DNA from: Pseudisothecium myosuroides
Lineage: Eukaryota > Streptophyta > Bryopsida > Hypnales > Lembophyllaceae
NCBI GenBank assembly: GCA_951799445.1
Contig: CATOGU010000041.1
Coordinates: 620,001 to 684,000, forward strand
Length of the DNA: 64,000 nucleotides
Direction of reading: 5' to 3'
In this document: positions 33,226 through 44,302 of the stretch, in pieces
How the letters are laid out: each line of letters begins with the position of its first letter
Position numbering within the stretch: position 1 is the first letter of the stretch
Translations under genes and position numbers: made by a program
Notes under the pieces: model-generated
Databases searched by the model: none
The model's input: only the letters and a program-made list of their open reading frames with translations
Told to the model about the DNA's origin: nothing

Positions 33226-33665
33226 ATGCGCCTTCCATCCCCATGCACTCCATGCCCATTGCCCCCATCACCCCATTGCCCCCATCCCATCATCCATTGC
33301 CCACATCTAATCTCTCCCGTCACTCCACCCCATTCCTCCATCATCTCACCCCATTGCATCAACCCCATCATCTCATCCCTTTGCATTGCATCGCCCCTAT
33401 CACCCCATCGCACCCATCATCCCACTTTACCCCACTACCCCCTTCACCCCATTGCCCCCTTCATCCCATCGCCCCCATCACCCCATTGCTCCTTTCATCC
33501 CATCGCCCCATCACCCCATTGCCCCTATTGCCCCGACCACCCATTGCCTCCATCACCCACTACCCCCATTGATCACTCCATTGCCCACATCACACCACTC
33601 CACCCTATCGCCTCTATCTCCCCACCCCATTGCCTCCATCACCCATTACCCCCATTGATCACCCC
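33226..33665. repeat. C-rich minisatellite (CCCCATTGCCCCCATCAC type)
   Basis: About 440 bp of degenerate units of 9-18 bp, all pyrimidine-biased on the plus strand. The minus strand carries many GGGG runs spaced by 4-7 bases, so it could form G-quadruplexes. The repeat is open in all three plus-strand frames. The apparent His/Pro/Ile-rich proteins are artefacts. Confidence 0.85.
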
Positions 33666-34457
33666 GGGAGAGCCTAAACCTGTTCCTTTCAAGCCCGTCT
33701 GGGGCAGCGAAATCCCTAAGAATACAGGTAACCAAGATAAAGCAAGAGAAATGGCTTGGAAAGCCACAGTCAATAAGGAATTCATGTTAGTTGGAATACA
33801 AAAGTACATTGAATAGTGGAAGAGTGGTATGAACAAATGCGCTGCATACGCAGAGCATTCGGCCCATATGTTGATTATTGGAATCGCATTTTGTACGAGC
33901 TTCAGAACCCAATGAACGACAGTCCCACAGACTTGGTGGAAGGGTTTTGGCCGAAATACGACTGGAGACTTGCACCCGAGAATTCATTTTGCCAGGGGGT
34001 ACAAATGAATCATGTGGATGCCATTCCTGAAGATGAGGAGCTTGAACCTTATTGCGTTCTAGCGAATGAAGCGCCACGGGAAAGATTTAACCCTTGGCGC
34101 AATGTACGCTCTGGCTCCTGGGTTCTTCTAAGACCCGAGGATCCAAGCGTATGTCCTGTTTGGCTAGGACGGACATTATCCGCCGTTCAGCTAGTCCTTG
34201 CTAAAGTGAATCACGAAAAGTTCTTGATCCAGTACTGGCAACCCGACAATTCCAAAACTGACCTACACTTGAAGTACCTTGACTGCTGGAATGGGAAATG
34301 GGTGGTGGAGAATACTGCTCCGACATGGGTCGACACAATTTGTGTAGTATACTCCACTTGGTCTAAGGTTCTTGATCCAAGGACAAAGACAACCCCTAGA
34401 AGATGTTGTGATGCTGCATTACAAAATTTCAATTGGGCCAATGAGGTTGACCCTTGA
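33666..34457 (+). CDS. Unrecognised ORF, likely mobile-element derived
   Basis: Two frames join near 33812. The first ends KATVNKEFMLVGIQKYIE. The second, 33816-34457, is about 213 codons, rich in Trp, Pro and acidic residues. A compact segment contains GSWVLLRPEDPSVCPVWLGR and later VQYWQP-like and CWNGKWV motifs, resembling a small beta-rich BAH- or Tudor-like module. I do not recognise a family. A +1 frameshift seems to separate the two parts. Two oriented GGGATCC words follow at 34546 and 34651, as in the 10.5-14.5 kb block. Confidence 0.4.
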
Positions 34458-36265
34458 TCAAGTACCTTCCTTCAGATTTCTATGTCATCCCAGCATCGCC
34501 CGATCTGTCACAAGTTCCGGGTTTCTTAGTATTGCTTTTATCGGGGGATCCTACGATGTTCCTCAACATCATCCTTGTAGACTGTTAGTGTCGTCCATGA
34601 GTTGCCGTTTTGTGGTAGTGGTCATTTTTTCTTTATTTTGCTCTCAGCGTGGGATCCCACGATATGCTTCAAGTAACTCGCACTATGTATTATTATTATT
34701 TTTTGAATGTAGACCTCGCCCACGTACTCGAGATAACCCGGCCGAAAAAATCAGCCACTTTCTCACCCTCATCCGTTCGCAGTTTCAAAACACGACTCTT
34801 GAATTCGAGTCCAGTACGCGGGCAGGAGTGTTCAGATTGCTATGCAAGTAAATCCAGCATTCGCGTGGGCCAGTGAACCCTTGATATGTGGAACGCCATT
34901 CACCCCTAAAACAATGTTACTAGAGAAGGTTGGGTGTAGTAAGGAAAACAGCCATTTTTGGTCAAGCAGACATTTGGGGTTAATTACTATTAAGGAGCAC
35001 ACTTGTTGTGTTCAAAAAACTGAAGCAGTTATTCCATAAGAACAAGGACAGCAACAACATGACAATCAACACAGATTAGATTTGGAGGATCATTAGTGCA
35101 TTGCCTAGAATCAGAAATAAAAACCATTTTTTTCAGTTTCAACCGTACAAAAGTTTGTGAAACTAGTAGATCAATGTGTGCAAAAGAAATCAGCATGTTT
35201 GACCGCGCGGATTGTAAGATTATAACGTTTGAAGTGAGAAAAACTACTTTTTTTCATTCCTGCAAAACAAGGTTGCACGACTAGATTATTTGACTTTGAA
35301 CTTTTTTAGCTTTAAATTTTTGCACCATAATGTTCACGTGAACATTCTTAGAGAGATGGAAGACACTGTGTGTAACATTTCTGAGCTAGCACCTATTAGT
35401 TCTCTTCTCTAATTTTCATCTCCTTCTGCCTCGTCTAATGCTGTTGTGATATACATGCCACACGGGATGTAACCACCTACCGTTACAGGACCTCCTAATT
35501 ATATTAACGGTATTCCCCACAGGGAAACACAGTTCACAGTTTTACGCTCCTCTTATCTCGCTCTGACGTTCACTCACCAGAGCTCGTTTACTCCTGAACT
35601 CAACACGTTATCAGCACGATACTTTCTAGCTCGCAGGATCAATCTCTCTTCTCCCCCATTCCTGTCATGACTGCGCGCACACTAGTTATTGCTTAGAGAT
35701 AGCCTATGCGCCACAAGCGCCGTAGTTGAATTTTTTTTTCCAGAATCTTGTGTCTTCATATGTCAAAAATTGTTCTTTTTCTACAATGTTGTTCTTGTAA
35801 CAAAAATGGTGATTTTGGAGAAGTTTGGTGAAAAACTTAGCTTAAAACTTTAGGAGGTAACTACTAGAACTTTCTAGAATTTTGTAAATAGTTACACTAT
35901 TGTATGTAGTACTTAAAACATAAGAAATAGATCAGCTTTATCAAATATTGTATAGTAGCTTGTGAGATTTTTTCTTGGATTATTATTATAATCAATTTGG
36001 AGGATTATTTTGGTACTTGCCTTTTGAGGGATTTTGGAGTAGAGCTTTTGAATTAGAATAGAAAATGTTGAGGAAGAACCTAATTGAGTAATTCATACCA
36101 TGGGAAATTTGAAAAAACCAATTTTAGAAACCTATCCCAATTTGAAATTTGAAATATCAACATAAGAATCTAAAGATACATAAATATAGAAAGTAAATAC
36201 ATAAATATACATTTAAATTTTATGTATTTATATATTTATTCTTTGAATGTGTGTATAAAATAAAC
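34458..36265. other. Unassigned, with possible copia leader and a family G remnant
   Basis: Contains GGGATCC words (34546, 34651). Around 35480-35640 LTR-like DNA leads into aacacgttatcagcacgat, a string I associate loosely with plant copia leaders. 35780-35862 matches the end of family G elements (ggtgattttggagaagtttg). No coding is supported; frames at 34372-34876 and 35096-35284 are short. Confidence 0.3.
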
Positions 36266-36750
36266 TTGAAGTAGGGAAAATTCTAAATTGGGGTATGAAA
36301 ATGAAAAATATTAAAGATAGGGGTACAATTTCAAAATAATTACAAATAGGGGCACAATGTTAAAATAATTTGAATTTTTTTGGTAAGTTTTTTTGGTTTA
36401 CAATTGGTTGATTTAGATACATCACATTAAATGTTAGCTAACTTCCAAAAAAATGACAAGTCTCTCTAAAATTTGCCATCCCCTTTGCTAAAAGTTGCCA
36501 TCCCTTATGCAAAAACTTCTTTATTTAGACTTGATTGGGAGAGGCTTTTAAGTTTTTAAAAGGTTAACTAACATTTAACATGATGAACCTAAATCCACAG
36601 GTTCTTAAACCAAGATAACTTACAAAAAAATTCAAATTATTTTGAGCGTGATTTTGAGATTGTGTCCTTGTTTGTAATTGTTTTGAAATAGTGCCCTTAT
36701 TTTTAGTAATTTTTATTTTCAGGCCCCTATTTGGAATTTCTTCTTGAATT
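36266..36750. mobile_element. Foldback element, about 485 bp
   Basis: The left arm (aaattctaaattggggtatg...attacaaataggggcacaat) is mirrored by the right arm (tttgtaattgttttgaaatag...ggcccctatttggaatttc). Inner arms pair as well, around aatttgaatttttttggtaag and its inverse at 36610-36645. No ORF. Confidence 0.65.
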
Positions 36751-38112
36751 TATTCATCATGCAAAATTTGAACATATGCAACTAGTTTTTTTAAATGTGA
36801 GGAATTATTGTTTTCATCTAGATAGCCCAACCTAGAAAGTATATTCTTACATGTGGCTAAACATTTTAGCTGAAATTCTAAGCCTACCTTAAACTAGTGA
36901 ATTTATGCACATATAAATACTTGTATATATGGTCTCTAACTGAGAATAGAGTCAATGCACGTCTATGTAAAGAGAGTCTAGGCACTAAAGGGGCTAGTCA
37001 AAAAAAAGGACTAGAGCACTCTTGTGTCATAATGTGAGGATTGTCCTTTTCAAAATAAACAATGTAGGCTTGTGTAAAGTATGTGAAATAATAGTATTAT
37101 ATATAGATGGATAGGAGGTAATTGCATATAATTTGTAAGCCTAAATCCAAGCCAATTTCTTTACATGGAGATTTTTTTCATTATAATGGATGGCAAATGT
37201 ATTGCTCATAAACAATAGCTAAATAGCATGCAAGATATTCTAGTAAGGTTATCATCAAAGATTTAGTTCTAACTTTATCCTTGATATGGTTTAAAACATT
37301 AGAAAACAATACTTTTGTTCATACATGCAAGGATACAAGACCTTTTTGCCACATTTAACTAAGTATAAATTATCAAAAGTTCATAAGTAGTATTTATGGA
37401 AATGCGTTGGCTTGCAAAATAGTGGGAGGTACTTGCAAGATATTAGGCAATACTTCCAAATCAAAAAACAAATGAATATTTGAGAGGTATCTATGCAAAA
37501 AAGTTAACAAACCTTCAAAATTTGAGAAGAGAAAAAGTCCAAAAATTTCATGACTGTACAACCCATAAGTAGTTATATGTGCCACCTATTCAAAAAAGCT
37601 GAATTTTTTAAACTAGTATATAAAATTCAAAAGTTCCAATATAAAGACAAGGTTTTCAATGCTAGAAAACCAAATATAAAACTTTCAAATTTTTATATTG
37701 AATCTATCATTTGTAAATTTTCTCTAGTAGAATTCCAACTTGGTACAATTTTGTAATAAGTATATGCACAACAACAAATTGAAATATATCCACCATAATA
37801 ATAGGTTATTGTCCTCATATTATGCAATTTGAACTCATATATTCAATCATTTATAAACTTCTATAACTGATCAAACCTTTATTGTTGATGTTTATGACCG
37901 TATCATAGAGTTTCTTGTGCAAATTTCTAGATTGCTTCACTTTTTCTACTAGCATAATAAAATCACAAATCTTCACATGACCTACCTAAGAGGAAGGCCT
38001 AAGAGTAAAGAAAAACAATGATGTTTGTTGAGAAATGTGAAGACTTGCAAGGAAATGCATACAATTTTTTCACAAAATTTTGTATACAATTTAAAGATTC
38101 CAAAATGTAAGT
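36751..38112. other. AT-rich DNA upstream of arogenate dehydrogenase exons
   Basis: About 1.4 kb. I looked for the missing Rossmann-fold exons of the following gene and found no GxGxxG-encoding frame. Small ORFs (37394-37756) look incidental. Confidence 0.35.
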
Positions 38113-40239
38113 GACGTGCTGCCTCCCGAATTTGATGTACTCTGCACGCATCCTATGTTTGGCCCCGAGAGTGGCAAGGGCAGTTGGGCTGGATTACCTT
38201 TTGTGTACGACAAGGTTCGCATCAGCAATGGTAGACGGTCGAGATCCGCTGACAAGTTCCTGGATATTTTTGCCAATGAGGTAAAATGTTGTAGACTTTT
38301 GAAACTGTACAAATTGGTGTGACTATTATCCCCTGAATGTTCAATCTAAAGTACAGAAATTCCACTTTGGAAGCCAATAATCAATTCTTGTCAGTTACAA
38401 AATATACTGTTATTCTCATAGATGTAGGGTGTGGTCTTTTCTTTTTGTTGGTATATATGTTTTACCTTCCTTGAAGCGTCCTGAGTGATTTGTTTCAACT
38501 TTTACAATCCGGAAGTGGTCACCTTTGGCTCTTTAGGCACTAGAGTTCAATGTTATTTTTTTCTCATGTCTTTGAAGCCAGTAGGTTGCAAGGAAAAGTG
38601 GTCTCAACTTTTAATAAGGCAGAAGATAAGCGCGCTTTAGTTTTACATAGGAAATAGATTGGACGAGCACGTTCAAGAGTGCACTCTTGGCTTCGCTATT
38701 ATTTGTTTTTACTGAGTCTATATAAGCTTCTGGGTTGGTTTAGTGGTAGTTGGTATAGGCATCTTTGTGCCTGACGTTTGTCTGGGAATTTATCTCAGGG
38801 TTGTCGCATGGTGGGGATGACATGTGGAGAGCACGATCGCTATGCAGCAGGCAGTCAATTCATCACTCACACTGTTGGCAGGTTGGTATTGTCACTCTCC
38901 CTTGTTTTCTTTGGAAAGAAAAATGTTAGTCATTGATACACGATGAGCCAATCTGGTATTGTGTTCGCTTGGTAGATTGTTCAGTTGTGTGAACCTCTCT
39001 CAATTTAGAGAAAGATAATATTCGTAGTTGCTTCTCCAAAACAAAAGAGGTTTGAAGTCCTGGGCTGAAGTAGTTGCATGTTACATGCAGGGTGCTTGGA
39101 AAACTTGGTTTGGAATCAACGCCAATCAACACCAAGGGTTACGAGACACTTCTAGGACTTGTAAGCCATCATTTTTCTTTTGTTTTTGAATCGATTCTAC
39201 TGAAGAAAGAGGCCCCTGTTTCAGTCGGTATCACAGAACGTATGTACGAAGGAAATTTAAGCAATAGTATCTGTATTAGATCGGCGTTGTTGATGAATGA
39301 AAGAAGTAGTTTTTCATTTTGGTTTCCAATAAATCGTCTTTAATTAGGATACTGGTTTATGGATAAGTCTCAAATGCGAATTGCAGCTGAAAAGATCGAA
39401 CCGTGAGCAGGTTGAGAACACAGTAGGTGACAGCTTCGAGCTCTACTATGGGCTGTTCATGTACAACCCGAATGCCACTGAGGAGGTAACGAAGGGCCTT
39501 TGTTGCCACTCTTTCGAACATTGCTGAGTTAATGACATGCTGTGACTTCCAAAATCCTTCTGCACAGCGCGATTCTCAAAATGACACCGATAATTAAAGG
39601 AGGATTTCTTGTAAAGGGTTTTTGAGCTCGTCTTTTTGATGCACTAATTCTAATGTAGCGCTGAGTTTGTCGGGCGTATATGAATTGGGTCCATAGCCTG
39701 ATCTTTAAAGTTTGGCTCTTGTTTTATGATTGTTTTGACATTACACTGGGTAGTTCTGTATCAGCGTTGAAAGTCTTAAACCTGCTAGTGCACAAGTACT
39801 GCGTACTTGTAGATGACATTCCCAGAAGTTGGTTCCAGATTGTTGCAATTTGTACTTTCAAGAATGGATTTGCAAGACAGTAGATCGTTACATAAATCGT
39901 GAGGCAAGCAAGCAAGCAATAGAGATTTTAACACAACACGACGTGTTATGCTTGCAGCTGGAGCGGCTGGAGCTGGCGTTTGACTCCATAAAGAAACAGC
40001 TTTTTGGGCTACTTCATGATGTATTGAGGAAGCAGCTATTCGGTGGAGCGGATGTAACCGAAGCGACTTCGAAGTCTTTACCCAGTAACGGAGACTCACG
40101 GCTTGAAACATCGACTAATGGCGAGTCCGAAGGCATTAGCAGTTCCAGCGCTGCTCCGCCTGTGTTTGAGGCAGTCTTGAATAAGTCCATTGATTTGGAG
40201 AAAGACCCTGATTCTTTCTCCAAGAGCCTGAAGCAGTAA
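38113..40239 (+). CDS. Arogenate/prephenate dehydrogenase (TyrA), C-terminal exons
   Basis: Five exons with good borders: 38113-38280, 38799-38881, 39091-39160, 39387-39485 and 39958-40239 (TAA). Encoded landmarks in order are LPPEFDVLCTHPMFGPESGK, GSWAGLPFVYDKVR, GEHDRYAAGSQFITHTVGR, LGKLGLESTPINTKGYETLL, SFELYYGLFMYNPNATEE and LLHDVLRKQLF. These are the C-terminal half of plant plastid arogenate dehydrogenase, which makes tyrosine from arogenate with NADP. CTHPMFGPESGK and the H...GSQFITH residues are substrate-site elements. The NADP-binding N-terminal half and transit peptide are not visible upstream. All exon frames are open, so this may be a live gene with distant 5' exons or a recent truncated copy. 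The Ser-rich tail is unusual. Confidence 0.75.
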
Positions 40240-40897
40240 GATTTTCCTGTCTAGAACATGTGAGGGATTGTATCAAAGAGTTTTTAAGAGACGTACGTAC
40301 GCTGATGGAGCTTTTTCTTTTTGATCAGCTTTGGCACTCACTCACTGCCTTCTGCAGTGCTGCCAATTATAGTTGAATAATTGACTTCATTGAAGTTCTA
40401 AGGAACTCGGAACGTCTCCCTTTCTACCACTCTTCCATGGACGAGTAGGAGACTAAGGCTTTGGCATATTGCATACGGTTGATGCATCATACTTATTCTT
40501 GCAAATGTCTTTGATCATGCAGTGAAGTAAATGAATTCTCCATTTGCATTGTTATGCTGATTCTTTTACTTGCACTACATACATGGAGTAGAGACACCTC
40601 ATTTTTTGAAGGTGGTGAAATAATGCCCCTTGTATGAAGAAAGTAGGTGAACCACTATTTTGATGCTATTTGGCAGAGTTTACATGTCAATTCCAAATCA
40701 CATTGTATAGCAACTGGCTCCTTCAAACTGACATAGGCCTCCTATTATCTTGTTATTTTCTTAGGAGCACTTCACTTTATTTCCTTAATCCCAAGTCCGA
40801 AATGCTTACAGCAGCATTTTAGAAATTCTAGCTCCAAGAAAGTAGGACTTCAATTCCAAGAGTTACTCCGTAGGTCTTTGCAAAAACTGAAACCCAA
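40240..40897. other. 3' flank of arogenate dehydrogenase
   Basis: Likely 3' UTR and downstream DNA; no feature otherwise. Confidence 0.35.
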
Positions 40898-41567
40898 CTT
40901 AAGAGCCCAATGCCAACCTTTAGTAACTTGTGAGGGTGTTTTTTAGTATTTCTTTTGTCCTTTCCAATCCAGCAAATTTGGAACGCTTTGAATTGGAACT
41001 TGTAGAGTGAGTACAAATGGAACGTATAGTGAATTCTTACAATTGTATTTGCTATTTTGTAAGCAATGCAATTATCAAAGTGCAACCACCAAATTCAAAG
41101 AAAAACTTTAATTCCAAATATTGACCAATTTTTTTTAAAAATGATTGAAAACTCAACAATGAATGAACTCTAATTTGTATGACAAACACATTCCAAGTAA
41201 AATCAGCCCAAAAACACATTTGAACTTTGTTAAATGATGAAATTTTAGTGTAAGGGCTCGCACCCAAGGGAAATCTTCACTTTGTTCTCAAATTATTACC
41301 CCTCTTTCCAATGTGGTAGTTTTTCATAGGCTCTTCAATGATATTATTCATCACACTTTTTAGTGCTCAAGGGGTATGCTTGTACCTTAGCTTCCACCAA
41401 AATTAATTGAAAAAAGATATGGAGGACATTAAAATTGAATGCTAAAGTTAACTTGAGCTTGCAACTTCTCAAGAAAAAAACCCTTAAAACAATCAAATAT
41501 ATGCCTTTAGCAGGGTTTCAAAGTTTTATGACACCCAAATTGGGTGCATTGGGCACTTAGGAGTTAA
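40898..41567. mobile_element. TTAA element, GCCCAATGC-ended type
   Basis: The right end is gcattgggcacttaggagTTAA. The left candidate is TTAAgagcccaatgcc, a shorter inverse. Length about 670 bp. The end variant with gggcat(t)tagg is also found at 48229. Left border is tentative. Confidence 0.45.
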
Positions 41568-42004
41568 AACGGAGTTGGTGGCATAAAAGATGGTCATTTT
41601 TGATGGTTCCTTTTTGTTTAACTTTGGACATGGAGAAAGTGTGAAAATTGTTAGTTTTTTTCTTGCTAAGAATTTTTTGAACTCTCAAGAAGGCCCTTAA
41701 GAAGTCTCAAAAAGGACCAAAAAGGATCCATAGACATGCACTTATTGCAACAAACAAATCAATAATCCCCTATTTCTGCCCACCCTTTGAGTTCTATGCA
41801 ATCATGAAAATTATATTGATGTGCCATCTCAATAGGACAAAAATGTGGGTACAATAGAACCATAAATTCTATTTTGCTCTATTTCTATACATGAATGAAG
41901 TGCTTGGACAGTGACTAGTGAGTTTGTTTACATATTATATCAATGCAATGCCATTTGTATTGTCTTAGATTGTGGATAAGGTCCTTCACACAAGGATTAA
42001 ATTT
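41568..42004. other. Unassigned AT-rich DNA
   Basis: No ORF or repeat that I can name. Confidence 0.3.
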
Positions 42005-42950
42005 CCATTTTCTATTCATAGTTTTTGTGATGTACTATATAGTGCTCCTTTGTATGTTTATGTTCGGGCTTATTTTGCCCTTCAAAGAATTTTGGTAAAA
42101 ATAGAGTATAATTTGCATTTCATGAACTTGAATCATGGTTTTCTAAATCTTATGCAATCTCAATCAAGCGTACCAAATTTTACTTCCAAAAAGTCAAACC
42201 CTTGTTTTTGGTAAATTGTTTTGTATTAAAATCAGTGAATTACATGAAAATTCATTGAAGAAATTTGGTGATGAATTTTTGAGATTTGATTGCATGGGTA
42301 TGTAGGAAACATCCATCTACATCCTTTTCTTGTTGAGAAAATATCATTGAGTAACCCAAACATGATCTACAAAGAAGTCAATGTCAAATCAACATGGGGT
42401 GTGGTAGGACCACAATTTGTGAAATAGATGTCTCTATTTTTTAACTAGCTTTTGGTTAAGTGAACATATTGTCATGCTCATAGGTAAACATTTAGTCATA
42501 GCATATGAGTCAAATAGCAAAATATGACTAAAGTAAAGAAACATCTATTTTGCAAACTGTGGTCCTACCACACCCCATGTTGATTTGACATTGACTTCTT
42601 TGTAGATCATGTTTGGGTTACTCAATGATATTTTCTCAACAAGAAAAGGATGTAGATGGATGTTTCCTACATACCCATGCAATCAAATCTCAAAAATTCA
42701 TCACCAAATTTCTTCAATGAATTTTCATGTAATTCACTGATTTTAATACAAAACAATTTACCAAAAACAAGGGTTTGACTTTTTGGAAGTAAAATTTGGT
42801 ACGCTTGATTGAGATTGCATAAGAATTACCAAATCATGATTCAAGTTTATGAAATGCAAATTATACTCTATTTTTACCAAAATTCTTTGAAGGGCAAAAT
42901 AAGCCCAAATGTTAACATATTGAGGGGCACTATACAATAAAAAAGCAATA
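42005..42950. repeat. Large inverted repeat, about 430-bp arms
   Basis: The left arm (about 42005-42435) and right arm (42535-42950) are nearly perfect inverses around a loop of about 100 bp. Matching blocks include ggtaggaccacaatttgtga/ctgtggtcctacc, gggtatgtaggaaacatcc and tttacttccaaaaagtcaaa. Similarity fades at the outer 50 bp. The two mirrored ORFs (41972-42214 plus, 42758-42964 minus) are one sequence read twice and not evidence of a protein. A transcript would form a long hairpin. Confidence 0.85.
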
Positions 42951-43545
42951 AAAGGTAGAGCCACTTCACACTTTCTAACGGCCTAGGTTCAATAAAGGTT
43001 AAGGGTGTCAAATCTTAAGGACCTTGTGGAGGGTTCACAATTTTGCTAATGGTGCGCATGAAATAGGTTTGAACTTCACAAGCGCCTTGTAAGGATCTCA
43101 AATTTTGCCAAAATCTTTCCTCATCTTTTATTGGCTATTGCATGCCCTCGGGCCTCGGGTGCCAGAGAGCTTAATATTGGGACAATTTTTGGTGTGGGTA
43201 CCTGATTAGACACCCAAAATCAGATTCAGGTTACAAGAAAGTATGAGAAAGGCAACTTGAAGGTCTTCATCAAAGGCAAGGCTGGGTAAATGGTACATGA
43301 CACATGACACATGACACACTGCTTGCTGTGCTCAGTGTAAGCTTGAGCTGCAAGGGTAGAGAGGCCATCAGCATCTCTGGTAAATTTCTGCTGTGCCATG
43401 AACCATGTCTCCAGAGCACATCATGCCAGGGCTCTTTCATTTGTGCAGGTCTCACATGCTGCCGTTTACTCTTGACATTGCCTCCCTCTCCACCTCAATT
43501 GAAGAGCCTTGATAGTTGGTCTGGGTGGAGTGGAGGGAGTACGTG
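42951..43545. other. Unassigned, small ACATGACAC microsatellite
   Basis: catgacacatgacacatgacac lies around 43294-43318. No gene recognised. Confidence 0.35.
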
Positions 43546-43779
43546 TTAACCCTTAAACGTTCCCTGGGAACCGTACATATGCTGACGTTTAAGTGTCATT
43601 TGCTACAAATAAGAAATTTTATTTTGGGATCTCAAGTAGCTCACTAGAACCGCATTGATTTATTCTTCAATTTCTTTATTGGTCTCAAATGTAGTAGAGG
43701 TGTCAATCCACTCCAAATACAAGAAAAATATCTCGTATTGTATTGGTCGCAAATGGTCATTGAAACGTTTAGGGGTTAA
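43546..43779 (-). mobile_element. TTAA element, family B copy 4
   Basis: 234 bp, inverse of the other B copies. TTAACCCTTAAACGTTCC is at the left and AACGTTTAGGGGTTAA at the right. The interior inverse of gatccacacctctac and tacaatac blocks is present. The right TTAA overlaps the start of the following MITE. Confidence 0.8.
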
Positions 43780-44097
43780 GGTAAGAACACCCATAACCGT
43801 CACTGTCCCCATAATCATCAATCTCTGAAAATCTTGAAAAACTTGTGGAAGCAAATAGATGTAATGACAAGGATATACAACATGTGTACATAAAGTCTTA
43901 AAAGTGGTTATGGGGGCAATGGCAGTTTGCTCTTTTAAAATTCACAACTCATTCTCACAATATCCAAGTAATACATTTGAAAGTGCAAACTAATTGTTTT
44001 TTTTGTTCCTAATAGGATCCTATAATTTGCTAGTTTTTTTATTAATAGTCATCATGTTCAAAACCCTTAATTTTCTGTTTATGGGTGCTCCTACCTT
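43778..44097. mobile_element. MITE with AAGGTAGNAACACCCATAA ends, copy 1
   Basis: 320 bp. The left end is aaggtaagaacacccataac and the right end is atgggtgctcctacctt. Interior blocks (atcttgaaaaacttgtggaag, aataggatcctataatttgc, aatagtcatcatgttcaaaa) recur in the 500-bp copy at 48936. Confidence 0.7.
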
Positions 44098-44302
44098 ACT
44101 GTCGCAATATTGTGCCAAAGTTGCACAAGTATGATGGGAGTTTTTTCTAGAGTCCTCAGTAATTTTGCTCCTCTCGCAGCAATGCACTGAGTGTGCACCA
44201 ACAGTCACCAGTTTCATCCTCGTCTGACCAAAGTTTTCAGGTTTTTTTCCACTAAAGTCGTTCGGACACCAACTATATTGCCTTCAAATACAAAATTTGT
44301 AC

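Noticed and set aside
33226..33816. His/Pro/Ile-rich proteins in three frames
   Set aside because: Products of the C-rich minisatellite, which has no stops in any plus frame.
34372..34876. ORFs after the unrecognised Trp-rich frame
   Set aside because: Low complexity and out of frame with the supported part; no domain.
41972..42964. Pair of similar proteins on opposite strands
   Set aside because: The same sequence read in each arm of the large inverted repeat; no independent coding evidence.
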